Assembly (NCBI RefSeq): GCF_002933295.1
Contig: NZ_PSSW01000001.1
Location: forward strand, 496,001-560,000
Source: Marinobacter flavimaris
GTDB taxonomy: Bacteria > Pseudomonadota > Gammaproteobacteria > Pseudomonadales > Oleiphilaceae
Reading direction: 5' to 3'
Length of the DNA: 64,000 nt
Shown in pieces: positions 46,997-55,586 of the stretch (position 1 is the stretch's first letter; every line of letters starts with the position of its first letter). The notes beneath the pieces were generated by a model, which saw nothing but the letters and a program-made list of their open reading frames with translations, did no database searches and was not told the DNA's origin. The translations under genes were made by a program, and so were the position numbers.

Positions 46997-49606
46997 TCAG
47001 GCAACATTCGCCTCAGCAGCCTTCTTGGTGTAGTTCTCCATCTGGTCGAAGTTGAGATACTTGTAGATCTCTTTCGACATGCTGTTCAGGTCCTTCGCGT
47101 ACTCCATGTACTCCGCAGGGGAGGGGAGTTTGCCCAGAACCGCACCCACAGCCGCCAGTTCCGCAGACGTCAGGTACACGTTGGCACCATCGCCGAGGCG
47201 GTTGGGGAAGTTACGGGTGGAAGTGGACAGGACCGTCGACTTCGGCGCTACGCGTGCCTGGTTACCCATGCACAGGGAGCAGCCCGGCATCTCGGTGCGA
47301 ACACCGGCGGTGCCGTAGGTGTTGAAGTAACCTTCTTCCATCAGCTGCGCCTGATCCATCTTGGTCGGCGGCGACATCCACAGACGCGTGCTCAGCGGGC
47401 CTTTGTGCTGCTCAAGCAGTTTGCCGGCGGCGCGGAAGTGACCGATGTTGGTCATGCAGGAGCCAATGAATACTTCGTCAACCTTGTCGCCAGCCACTTC
47501 GGACAGGAACTTGGCATCGTCCGGATCATTCGGGCAGCATACGATCGGCTCTTTGATGTCAGCCAGATCGATTTCGATGACGTGTGCATACTCGGCATCT
47601 TTGTCGGCACGCATGAGCTTCGGATCAGCCAGCCACTCTTCCATCTGCTGGGCACGACGCTCCAGGGTACGCGGATCGCCGTAACCCTCGGCAATCATCC
47701 AGCGCAACATGGTGATGTTGGAACGCAGGTACTCGGCCACGGAGTCTTCAGACAGGTTGATGGTACAACCCGCGGCGGAACGCTCGGCGGAAGCGTCAGA
47801 CAACTCGAACGCCTGCTCAACGGTCAGGTGCTCAAGGCCTTCAATTTCCAGGATGCGGCCGGAGAATTCGTTGATCTTGCCTTTCTTCTCAACGGTCAGC
47901 ATGCCTTGCTTGATGCCGTACAGCGGGATGGCGTGTACCAGATCGCGCAGGGTGATGCCGGGCTGCATTTCGCCCTTGAAGCGAACCAGAACGGATTCCG
48001 GCATGTCCAGAGGCATAACGCCGGTCGCCGCGGCAAACGCTACCAGACCGGAACCGGCCGGGAAGGAGATGCCCATCGGGAAACGGGTGTGGGAGTCACC
48101 ACCGGTGCCCACGGTGTCCGGCAGCAGCATGCGGTTCAGCCAGGAGTGGATGATGCCGTCGCCCGGGCGCAGTGAAACACCGCCGCGGGTACGGATAAAG
48201 TCCGGCATGGTGTGCTGCATTTCCACGTCAACCGGCTTCGGGTAGGCAGCGGTGTGGCAGAAAGACTGCATAACCAGGTCAGCCTGGAAGCCAAGACACG
48301 CCAAGTCTTTGAGTTCGTCCCGGGTCATCGGACCGGTGGTGTCCTGGGAGCCTACGGTGGTCATGTGCGGCTCGCAGTAGGTGTTCGGACGAACGCCTTT
48401 GCCTTCTTCCAGGCCACAGGCCTTGCCAACCATCTTCTGGGCCAGGGTGAAGCCTTTGGTGCCGGCTTCGGGATCTTTTGGCAAGCGGAACAGGTCGGTC
48501 GCGCCCATGCCCAGTGCTGTGCGGGCCTTGGCAGTCAGGCCACGGCCGATGATCAGCGGGATACGGCCGCCGGCCTGAACTTCGTCCAGGATCACATCAG
48601 ACTTGAACTTGAACTCGGAGATAGTCTCGCCGGCCTCGTTCAGGATCTTGCCTTCATAAGGGCGGATCTCGATAACATCGCCCATGTTCATGTCGTCGAC
48701 GGGGGCTTCGAACACCAGGGCACCGGCATCTTCCATGGTATTGAAGAAGATCGGAGCAACCTTGTTACCGATGCAGACACCGCCGGCACGCTTGTTCGGC
48801 ACGCCCGGAATGTCGTCACCGAAGAACCACAGAACGGAGTTGGTGGCCGACTTACGGGAGGAACCGGTACCGACAACATCACCCACGAAGGCTACAGGCA
48901 GGCCTTTGGACTTGATCTCGTCGATCTGGCTCATGGGGCCGGTTACGCCCGGCTCTTCCGGCTTCAGGCCGTCGCGTTCCATTTTGTAGGCAGCGCGGGC
49001 GTGCAGCGGGATGTCCGGACGGGACCAGGCATCCGGAGCCGGTGACAGGTCGTCGGTGTTGGTTTCGCCAGTGACCTTGAACACCACCATCTTGGTGCTC
49101 TCTGGTACCTTCTTCTTGTTGGTGAACCACTCGCCGTTGGCCCAGGATTCGATAACTGCCTTGGCAACCGGATTGCCAGCGTCCATCTTTTCCTTCACGT
49201 CGTTGAAGGCGTCGAACATCAGCAGGGTGCGCTTCAGCTGCTCACCGGCCAGCTCGGCCAGCTCGGAGTCGTCCAGAAGATCAACCAGGGTCGCAATGTT
49301 ATAGCCACCCTGCATCATGCCCAGCAGCTTGACTGCTGTCGGCTTGTCCAGCAGCGGAGAGGAGGCTTCGCCTTTTACGATAGCAGTCAGGAACGCGGCC
49401 TTTACGTAGGCGGCTTCGTCGACACCCGGCGGTACGCGGTTTTCCAGGAGATACACCAGGGTGTCTTCCTCGCCGGCCGGCGGGTTTTTCAGCAGATCGA
49501 CCAGAGCAGCAGTCTGCTCGGCGTTCAGGGGCTTGGGAGGAATACCCAGGGCTTCACGTTCGGCAACGTGTTCACGATAGGCTTCTAACACGATATGGAC
49601 CCTCAT
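46997..49606 (-). CDS. acnB: Aconitate hydratase B
   Basis: AcnB converts citrate to isocitrate in the TCA cycle through a 4Fe-4S cluster. The 869-residue protein has the domain order unique to AcnB: an N-terminal HEAT-like domain (about 1-155), a swivel domain with TNTDDLSPAPDAWSRPDIPL-type text, then the three catalytic domains. The cluster cysteines are in GSCMTNIGHF and in CSLCMGN near the C-terminus. As apo-protein, AcnB can bind mRNA in E. coli. It is monocistronic. Confidence 0.98.
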   Translation of the reverse strand: MRVHIVLEAYREHVAEREALGIPPKPLNAEQTAALVDLLKNPPAGEEDTLVYLLENRVPPGVDEAAYVKAAFLTAIVKGEASSPLLDKPTAVKLLGMMQGGYNIATLVDLLDDSELAELAGEQLKRTLLMFDAFNDVKEKMDAGNPVAKAVIESWANGEWFTNKKKVPESTKMVVFKVTGETNTDDLSPAPDAWSRPDIPLHARAAYKMERDGLKPEEPGVTGPMSQIDEIKSKGLPVAFVGDVVGTGSSRKSATNSVLWFFGDDIPGVPNKRAGGVCIGNKVAPIFFNTMEDAGALVFEAPVDDMNMGDVIEIRPYEGKILNEAGETISEFKFKSDVILDEVQAGGRIPLIIGRGLTAKARTALGMGATDLFRLPKDPEAGTKGFTLAQKMVGKACGLEEGKGVRPNTYCEPHMTTVGSQDTTGPMTRDELKDLACLGFQADLVMQSFCHTAAYPKPVDVEMQHTMPDFIRTRGGVSLRPGDGIIHSWLNRMLLPDTVGTGGDSHTRFPMGISFPAGSGLVAFAAATGVMPLDMPESVLVRFKGEMQPGITLRDLVHAIPLYGIKQGMLTVEKKGKINEFSGRILEIEGLEHLTVEQAFELSDASAERSAAGCTINLSEDSVAEYLRSNITMLRWMIAEGYGDPRTLERRAQQMEEWLADPKLMRADKDAEYAHVIEIDLADIKEPIVCCPNDPDDAKFLSEVAGDKVDEVFIGSCMTNIGHFRAAGKLLEQHKGPLSTRLWMSPPTKMDQAQLMEEGYFNTYGTAGVRTEMPGCSLCMGNQARVAPKSTVLSTSTRNFPNRLGDGANVYLTSAELAAVGAVLGKLPSPAEYMEYAKDLNSMSKEIYKYLNFDQMENYTKKAAEANVA

Positions 49607-49847
49607 CAGTTGGAATGTCCCGCGCCGTTGGCTTCATGCCTTGGCGGGAGGTTTTGGCGGAAAGGCCGCAGGAGCCTCTGAATAATGCCTCAAATCACCG
49701 ATGGGGTTTCAGGGTTTATTCAGAGACTCCTTTATCTGGCGCTGCATTCTATAGGAAACCCCTTATAAAGTTAAGTTGGACAGAGGTCGGAGGAATCTGT
49801 TAAGTGCGCTATACTCGCCGCCCGCAAATCAACAACTGTATTCAACC

Positions 49848-50456
49848 ATGAACGACGCCCTGCAAGAGATTCACAACTTCCTGCCGTGCCGGACCCCTCA
49901 GCAATGGATCGACAATGCCCTGGCGAACCAGGACCTGATGCTGATCGATCACGCCCATTGCGAAAAGAAGGCCGCCTCCACCGCGCTCAGCCTGATGTAC
50001 CGGTACGTTGACAACACCGACCTGCTGAACAAGATGTCCCGGCTGGCCCGTGAGGAGCTCCGGCATTTCGAGCAGGTGCTCGCGATTATTAAAAAGCGCG
50101 GCGTGGACTATTGCCATCTTACCCCGGCCCGATACGCGGCAGGATTAAGACAGGAAGTCCGGTCAGAAGATCCTGGCCGCCTGGTGGATGTGTTGATTGT
50201 GGGCGCCATTATCGAGGCGCGCTCCTGTGAACGGTTTGCCGCGCTCGCTCCGTTCCTGGATGAGAAGCTGGCGGATTTCTACACCAGTTTGCTGAAGTCC
50301 GAAGCCCGGCATTACCAGGACTACTTGACTCTGGCCGAGCAGGCCGCTGGTGAACCGATCGCGGCCCGTGCGGAGGATTTTCTGGCCCTGGAGCGGGCGT
50401 TGATTGAAGATCCGGATCAGGAGTTTCGCTTTCACAGCGGGCCCATCTCAGCGTAA
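49848..50456 (+). CDS. miaE: tRNA-(ms2io6A37) hydroxylase
   Basis: MiaE hydroxylates the prenylated adenosine next to the anticodon of certain tRNAs. The 202-residue four-helix protein has the di-iron ligand pattern of its class: LAREELRHFEQV, IEARSCERF and KSEARHYQDYL. The ATG at 49848 gives the usual MNDALQEIHNFLP start; a longer frame from a TTG at 49776 includes a likely promoter (TATACT). Its stop overlaps the convergent finR stop by nine bases. Confidence 0.94.
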   Translation: MNDALQEIHNFLPCRTPQQWIDNALANQDLMLIDHAHCEKKAASTALSLMYRYVDNTDLLNKMSRLAREELRHFEQVLAIIKKRGVDYCHLTPARYAAGLRQEVRSEDPGRLVDVLIVGAIIEARSCERFAALAPFLDEKLADFYTSLLKSEARHYQDYLTLAEQAAGEPIAARAEDFLALERALIEDPDQEFRFHSGPISA

Positions 50457-51332
50457 CTGCCGACAAAGCTCTATCCAGGCATCAATTCCGGCGCTACGGT
50501 ATTTCTGCTTGTGCAGGATGAAATAGAACTGCCGATCAAACTGACGGTGTTCCGGTACCGTCAGTGGCACCAGACTTCCGCGCTTGAACGCGTCGGCCAG
50601 CACCACTTCCGAAAGGCAGCCAATGCCCAGGTCGGCTTCCACTGCCCGTTTTATGGCCTCGGTGTGTTCCAGCTCCAGCAGCACATTCAGATCCGGCAAC
50701 AGGCCGTGCATGCCCCGCTCAAAACTCTGGCGGGTTCCTGACCCCTGCTCACGCATGATCCAGGTGGCGGTGCGCAGGTCTTCATCCGTCAGTGATGTTT
50801 TTTGGGCCAGTGGATGGGTGGGTGAACAGAACACCACCAACTCATCTCCCCGCCAGGGCAATACATCCAGTTCTGAAGACTGCAATTCCCCCTCGATCAA
50901 ACCAATATCCAGCTCGAAGTCCCTCACTCGTCTTGCGATGGTGCTGGTATTGGCGACTTCGAGGGAGACTCTGGGATGGGTAGGGGTATTCATGTATTGG
51001 GCCATGACCCCCACGGCCAAATAGTTCCCGATAGTCAGGGTGGCCCCGACTTTCAGGGCGCCCACCTCCGTGTGTTTGCTGAAGGCCTGTTCCAGCTCAT
51101 TGGCCTGGGCAAGGACGGCCTCCACCTTGGGGCGGTAAAGCCGCCCCAGCTCGTTTAACTGGAGCCGTTTGCCAACGCGGTCGAACAGCTGGATGTCGAA
51201 CTGGTTTTCCAGTTCTTTCAGCGCACTGCTGGCTGCCGATTGCGACATGGCCAGCGATTCGGCAGCACGGGTAATGTTCTGGAAATGGGCGGCTGCCAGG
51301 AAAACTTCCAGCTGTCGAAAACTGTACTTCAT
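50448..51332 (-). CDS. finR: LysR-family regulator FinR
   Basis: The 294-residue LysR protein has an N-terminal winged helix (RQLEVFLAAAHFQNITRAAESLAMSQSAASSALKELE) and the periplasmic-binding-like sensor domain. It is divergent from the ferredoxin-NADP reductase gene fpr with a 145-base gap. In Pseudomonas putida FinR sits in exactly this place and activates fpr under oxidative stress. The assignment rests on this arrangement plus family; binding sites in the gap were not resolved. Confidence 0.88.
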   Translation of the reverse strand: MKYSFRQLEVFLAAAHFQNITRAAESLAMSQSAASSALKELENQFDIQLFDRVGKRLQLNELGRLYRPKVEAVLAQANELEQAFSKHTEVGALKVGATLTIGNYLAVGVMAQYMNTPTHPRVSLEVANTSTIARRVRDFELDIGLIEGELQSSELDVLPWRGDELVVFCSPTHPLAQKTSLTDEDLRTATWIMREQGSGTRQSFERGMHGLLPDLNVLLELEHTEAIKRAVEADLGIGCLSEVVLADAFKRGSLVPLTVPEHRQFDRQFYFILHKQKYRSAGIDAWIELCRQLR

Positions 51333-51477
51333 AACTTTTCGCTCTTAATCGGCTCACTCGAATAAGGTTATGAGAATATCCCATTTTCCCGATAGGTTAG
51401 TGTCGGGTTAAACTTAGCGCAATCCAAAATTGAATCATTCGCCGTAAGAAAGCGTAACGAACAGGCAAGAGGTTTAC

Positions 51478-52248
51478 ATGAGCAACCTGATTAAAGAGAA
51501 AGTTACCAGCGTCCATCACTGGAACGATACCCTGTTCAGCTTTACCACAAGCCGGGATCCGGGCTTCCGTTTCAAGAACGGGCACTTTGTCATGATCGGC
51601 CTGGAGACCGAGGGTAAGCCTTTGATGCGCGCTTACAGTATCGCCAGTGCCAATTACGAGGAAGAGCTTGAGTTCTTCTCGATCAAGGTCCAGGACGGCC
51701 CACTGACCTCCCGCCTTCAGAAAATCCAGGTAGGTGACGAGATTCTGGTGAGCCGCAAGCCGACAGGGACGCTGATTCTGGACAACCTTCTGCCCGGAAA
51801 GAATCTGTGGCTGATCAGCACCGGCACCGGTTTGGCGCCTTTCATGAGCATCATCAAGGACCCGGAAGTCTACGAGGCGTTCGATAAGGTTATTCTGACC
51901 CATGGCGTGCGTTACGTCTCCGAGCTGGCTTATCAGAAGGAGATCGAGGAGCTGCCGGAGAACGAATACTTCGGCGAAATGGTCCAGGGCAAGTTGGTTT
52001 ACTATCCGACCGTAACGCGGGAAGACTTCCGCAACCAGGGGAGGCTGACCGATGCCATGGAAACCGGCAAAATCACCCGTGATCTCGACCTGCCGGATTT
52101 TGACCCGGAGAATGACCGGTTCATGATCTGCGGCAGCCCAAGCATGCTCAAGGACACCTGCGCCATCCTGAACAACATGGGCTTCAAGGAAGCCCGGGGC
52201 GGCGATATGGGTCATTACGTGATTGAGCGGGCGTTCGTGGAGCAGTGA
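51478..52248 (+). CDS. fpr: Ferredoxin--NADP+ reductase
   Basis: Fpr exchanges electrons between NADPH and ferredoxin or flavodoxin and helps oxidative-stress defence and Fe-S repair. The 256-residue protein has the FAD motif LMRAYSIASAN, the STGTGLAPFMSI NADP site, FMICGSPSML and a C-terminal HYVIERAFVEQ, the bacterial extended tail type of Azotobacter/Pseudomonas FprA. A strong AAGAGG ribosome site precedes it. finR is divergent. Confidence 0.96.
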   Translation: MSNLIKEKVTSVHHWNDTLFSFTTSRDPGFRFKNGHFVMIGLETEGKPLMRAYSIASANYEEELEFFSIKVQDGPLTSRLQKIQVGDEILVSRKPTGTLILDNLLPGKNLWLISTGTGLAPFMSIIKDPEVYEAFDKVILTHGVRYVSELAYQKEIEELPENEYFGEMVQGKLVYYPTVTREDFRNQGRLTDAMETGKITRDLDLPDFDPENDRFMICGSPSMLKDTCAILNNMGFKEARGGDMGHYVIERAFVEQ

Positions 52249-52271
52249 GCTCGCGGGCTGAATCCGCCTCG

Positions 52272-52304
52272 AAAAAAGCCGGAGCGTGATGCTCCGGCTT
52301 TTTT
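52272..52304. terminator. Rho-independent terminator after fpr
   Basis: A perfect 14-base stem, AAAAAAGCCGGAGC with its complement, closes on GTGAT and ends in six T, 23 bases after the fpr stop. The symmetric A/T ends would let it work both ways. Confidence 0.95.
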
Positions 52305-52362
52305 GTGTTTGTATCTGACAGAATGGGTCGTATAAACGGCAAAGGGCTTTGGAGGCGGAGCA

Positions 52363-53943
52363 ATGGCAGGACGGCAGTTAACGAAGAGAAACGTCATCAG
52401 CTTTTTGGTGGCACTGGCGGTCGGGGTAATTCTTGGCACCGTGGTTCAGACCCAGCTAAATCTGTGGGCCCTTCAGGCTATGGGTGTAGCGGTTGGGCTT
52501 GACGCCCGCATTTCTGCCACCGGGCATGATCTGGTCTCTTTTGCGCCGCTCTACCTGCTCCTCTTTGGACTCAGTTTCCTTATTTCCCAGGGCGCTGCGG
52601 CCGTGGTTTCCCGTTTCGTGGGGCGCGGACTTCGGGTGCCACTGTTCGGCCTGGCCGGGGCATCCGGGCTGTGGGTTGCACTAGTGTTGGTTAATGCCCT
52701 GGCTCCCATGCCAACCCTGATTGCGGCGACCCGAACCGGGGGAGGTCTGCTTGCCATGCTGTTAACCGCGGCATTTGCCGGAGCCCTGTTCGCCAGACTT
52801 ACTGCCAGGCCTGCCACCGGGGTCAGTAGCCACGCCTCGGGCACCCTGCTGGCCTTTTGCCTGGCGGTTGGCCTCGGGGCGCTGCCAGGTCCGACACAGG
52901 CCCAGTCCTTGAGCGACTACACCGTCGAGACGTTGACTTCCGGGCTGGAGCATCCCTGGTCCCTGGCGTTTCTTCCAGGTGGTGGCGCCCTTGTGACGGA
53001 GCGGGCAGGGCGGTTGCGGATGATTTCAGAGGAGTGGGAGCTCGGCCAGGCGCCGATTACCGGAGTTCCGCCGGTTTTCAATGATGCTCAGGCAGGTCTG
53101 TTCGATGTGCTGTTGTCGCCGGACTTTGAGAATAACCAACTGGTCTTTCTCGCCTACTCTTGCGGGACGGCCTCTGCGAATCACCTGTGCGTGGCCCGTG
53201 GTCAGTTGCAGGCGGAGGCCTTGACGGAGGTTGTCGAGATATTCCGTGCCAAGCCGGCCAAGGAAGGCAGCGCCCACTACGGTGGCCGAATGGCCTGGCT
53301 TCCGGACGGTACGCTGATCGTGACGCTGGGAGACGGATTTGACTATCGGGAGCAGGCGCAGAACCTGTCCAGTCATCTGGGCAAGATCGTGAGGCTGAAC
53401 CCGGATGGCAGTGTTCCCGCCGACAACCCCTTCGTTGGCAGGGAAGGCGCTCTGCCGGAAATATACAGTTACGGGCACCGGAACGTTCAGGGGCTGGTGT
53501 TTGATTCCGTCGAAAACGTCTTGATTGCTCATGAACATGGCCCCCGCGGCGGTGATGAGATAAATATTATCGAGCCGGGACACAACTATGGCTGGCCCGT
53601 GATCACGCACGGCATCGATTACACCGGCGCCATGATCACGCCCTTTGTTGAGCGGGAAGGTATGGAGCAACCGTTGTTGCACTGGACCCCTTCAATTGCC
53701 CCCTCAGGCATGACCCGCTATCGGGGTGAGCTGTTTCCGGACTGGCAGGGAAACCTCTTGGTCGGCGCTCTTGCTGATAAAAGCGTTCACCGCGTCACAC
53801 TGGAAGCCGGCGAAGCAAGCGACGTTGAGGGTTTGTTCGAAGCAATTGGCGAACGGATCCGGGACGTGGCTACCGGGCCTGATGGAGCGGTGTATCTGCT
53901 CACTGACAGTGCGGATGGACGGATTCTGCGTATCCTGCCTTAG
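52363..53943 (+). CDS. PQQ-type sugar dehydrogenase with N-terminal membrane domain
   Basis: The C-terminal part (about 183-526) is a six-bladed glucose/sorbosone dehydrogenase-like propeller similar to YliI/Asd: VETLTSGLEHPWSLAFLPGG, HYGGRMAWLPDGTLIVTLGDG, YSYGHRNVQGLVF, HEHGPRGGDEINI and GHNYGWPVI. Such enzymes oxidise sugars in the periplasm with PQQ. Ahead of it lie four membrane segments (about 11-30, 60-82, 92-113, 127-145). A fifth signal-like stretch follows (161-180), ending PTQAQS. The propeller should therefore sit in the periplasm, tethered or cleaved after PTQA. Family members usually have only a signal peptide. No pqq genes are near. Confidence 0.88.
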   Translation: MAGRQLTKRNVISFLVALAVGVILGTVVQTQLNLWALQAMGVAVGLDARISATGHDLVSFAPLYLLLFGLSFLISQGAAAVVSRFVGRGLRVPLFGLAGASGLWVALVLVNALAPMPTLIAATRTGGGLLAMLLTAAFAGALFARLTARPATGVSSHASGTLLAFCLAVGLGALPGPTQAQSLSDYTVETLTSGLEHPWSLAFLPGGGALVTERAGRLRMISEEWELGQAPITGVPPVFNDAQAGLFDVLLSPDFENNQLVFLAYSCGTASANHLCVARGQLQAEALTEVVEIFRAKPAKEGSAHYGGRMAWLPDGTLIVTLGDGFDYREQAQNLSSHLGKIVRLNPDGSVPADNPFVGREGALPEIYSYGHRNVQGLVFDSVENVLIAHEHGPRGGDEINIIEPGHNYGWPVITHGIDYTGAMITPFVEREGMEQPLLHWTPSIAPSGMTRYRGELFPDWQGNLLVGALADKSVHRVTLEAGEASDVEGLFEAIGERIRDVATGPDGAVYLLTDSADGRILRILP

Positions 53944-54011
53944 TCTCGGCTCTGGGGTCTTTAGGCCCGGCCGGTGTATAGTAGGCGGTTTTCAGAAAGA
54001 GGGAAGCCGCT

Positions 54012-54404
54012 ATGTTTCATCTGGAACTGGAACCACGTTTCAGCGATACCGATGCCCTCGGGCATATCAGCAATACCACTCTGCCGGTCTGGTTCGAGCA
54101 GGCCAGGACGCCGGTTTTCCGTATTTTTCACCCGACCCTTGAAGCCGAGACCTGGCCACTGATCATTGCACGACTTGAGATTGATCTGATGGCACAGAGC
54201 TACTGGCATATTCCGGTCAAGATCAAAACAGGTATCGGTAAGATCGGCAATTCCTCATTTCATGTGATTCAGGAAGCCTGGCAGGGCGACAAGCAGATTG
54301 CCCGGGGTGTCGCCGTGTTAATTCACTTTGATTACGAAACCGAGAAGGCACTGCCGATTCCGGATGACATAAAAGCCAGGCTGGCAGAACATGCGGTAGC
54401 GTGA
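54012..54404 (+). CDS. Acyl-CoA thioesterase (4HBT hot-dog family)
   Basis: The 130-residue hot-dog protein has the catalytic-side motif FSDTDALGHISNTTLPVWFEQAR of the 4-hydroxybenzoyl-CoA thioesterase group, with Asp in the DALGH context. It should hydrolyse acyl-CoA thioesters; the acyl group is unknown. It lies 68 bases after the dehydrogenase gene and 33 before the lipoprotein gene, on the same strand. Confidence 0.88.
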   Translation: MFHLELEPRFSDTDALGHISNTTLPVWFEQARTPVFRIFHPTLEAETWPLIIARLEIDLMAQSYWHIPVKIKTGIGKIGNSSFHVIQEAWQGDKQIARGVAVLIHFDYETEKALPIPDDIKARLAEHAVA

Positions 54405-54437
54405 TCGCGCACAATTCTGACTTTCCCGGAGGCGCTG

Positions 54438-55325
54438 GTGTTTGGTAAATACCTTGTATTGCTCTCTCTGATGAGTGTTTTGGTGGTCACTGGTTGTGAT
54501 TCCACTAATGAGGATAACGCGCCCGAATCAGATGGCCCACAGCTTACTTCACTGACTGGCCCGGATGTCGATGTCTCCCTGGCACTGACCTCTGCTCAGC
54601 TGGACTGGGTAGGCCAACAGATTTTCCGGAACGAGTGCGCAGGGCGTTTTCAGTGTCTGGTCCACTGGAACGACGGCGAGGCGTTTCCGTCATTGGGTAT
54701 TGGTCACTTCATCTGGTATCCGGAGGGCGTTGAAGGGCGATTCGTGGAAAGTTTTCCGGCCCTTATGGAATACATGGAACAGCGTCAGGTCAATATCCCC
54801 GAATGGTTGCGAGCGCTCGAGCCTTTTGACGCTCCCTGGCGCGAAAAAGCAGACTTTCTGGCTGTAGACGATTCACCACGAGTAGCAGAGCTGCGAGAGT
54901 TTCTGGCGGGTACCCAGGGGATCCAGGCTGAATTCATATTCCGTCGCGCCAGGAAATCGCTTGGAAATATTATTGAGGCAGCCGCGGATGACCAAAAGCC
55001 AGAGATCGCTGCCCGGCTGGAGTCTCTGAGCCAGACGCCCGGTGGCGTTTACGCCATCATCGACTATGTGAATTTCAAGGGCGAGGGGCTTTCGCCTACG
55101 GAGCGCTACGAGGGCCAGGGCTGGGGGCTGCTTCAGGTGCTTTTGGAAATGTCTGAATCACCAGATCAGAGCGCCCTTGTTAAATTCAGGGAAGCAGCTG
55201 ACACCGTTCTGACGCGACGGGCAGCAAACGCGGAGAATCCCATCGAGCGGGAGCGCTGGCTGCCGGGGTGGCGGAAGCGCCTCGAGACCTACGCAGAGCC
55301 CCCAGTCTTCAAAATTTCGAAATAA
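54438..55325 (+). CDS. Lysozyme-like lipoprotein, function unknown
   Basis: The 295-residue product starts at a GTG with CCGGAGG upstream and has a signal peptide with lipobox VTGC (Cys20). Its N-terminal mature part holds NECAGRFQCLVHWNDGEAFPSLGIGHFIW, whose Glu, loop Asp and GIGH order resemble the active-site stretch of T4-type lysozymes. The C-terminal part has a conserved-looking YAIIDYVNFKGEGLSPTERY and GQGWGLLQVL. Similar proteins occur in other gammaproteobacteria as hypotheticals. A muramidase role is an inference from this local pattern only. Confidence 0.7.
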   Translation: MFGKYLVLLSLMSVLVVTGCDSTNEDNAPESDGPQLTSLTGPDVDVSLALTSAQLDWVGQQIFRNECAGRFQCLVHWNDGEAFPSLGIGHFIWYPEGVEGRFVESFPALMEYMEQRQVNIPEWLRALEPFDAPWREKADFLAVDDSPRVAELREFLAGTQGIQAEFIFRRARKSLGNIIEAAADDQKPEIAARLESLSQTPGGVYAIIDYVNFKGEGLSPTERYEGQGWGLLQVLLEMSESPDQSALVKFREAADTVLTRRAANAENPIERERWLPGWRKRLETYAEPPVFKISK

Positions 55326-55422
55326 TTTTGCATAAAAACTAGTTCATTTCCCGAACCTTGTTCTACTTTTAATAGGCGCGGCCCTTGGTCTGCCTTTTTT
55401 TGGCGCATGGGGTTGGAGCGAA

Positions 55423-55439
55423 AGCGCCGAACTGGTGCA
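55423..55439 (+). promoter_or_regulatory. NtrC-like enhancer site upstream of aapJ
   Basis: AGCGCCGAACTGGTGCA matches the NtrC consensus TGCACY-N5-GGTGCA at 10 of 12 fixed positions. It lies about 85 bases upstream of the sigma-54 promoter at 55524, the normal distance for an enhancer. A weaker GCACCGGTGA lies at about 55477, and A/T-rich DNA suited to IHF bending lies between. Confidence 0.6.
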
Positions 55440-55523
55440 TGAAATGGTATTACTTCGTTCCAGATTCGCCTGAAACGCACCGGTGATTGATAAAAATAAT
55501 ATAAATCATCGGCTTACGCCGAG

Positions 55524-55539
55524 TGGCTTGCAAATTGCT
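55524..55539 (+). promoter_or_regulatory. Sigma-54 promoter of aapJQMP
   Basis: TGGCTTGCAAATTGCT matches the sigma-54 consensus TGGCACG-N4-TTGCW at all but two positions, with the required GG and GC exactly 10 bases apart. Transcription would begin near 55551, about 36 bases before the aapJ ATG. Confidence 0.8.
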
Positions 55540-55586
55540 GATTACACTCGTCGCGATAAAACCAACTGATGTTCGGAGAAAAGACA

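Noticed and set aside
46904-48175. Long open frame antisense to acnB
   Set aside because: It is a mirror of the high-GC acnB coding sequence, has no family resemblance and no ribosome-binding site. acnB is unmistakable on the other strand.
55476-55486. Second NtrC site GCACCGGTGA
   Set aside because: The two halves abut without the five-base spacer, so it is not counted as a full site.
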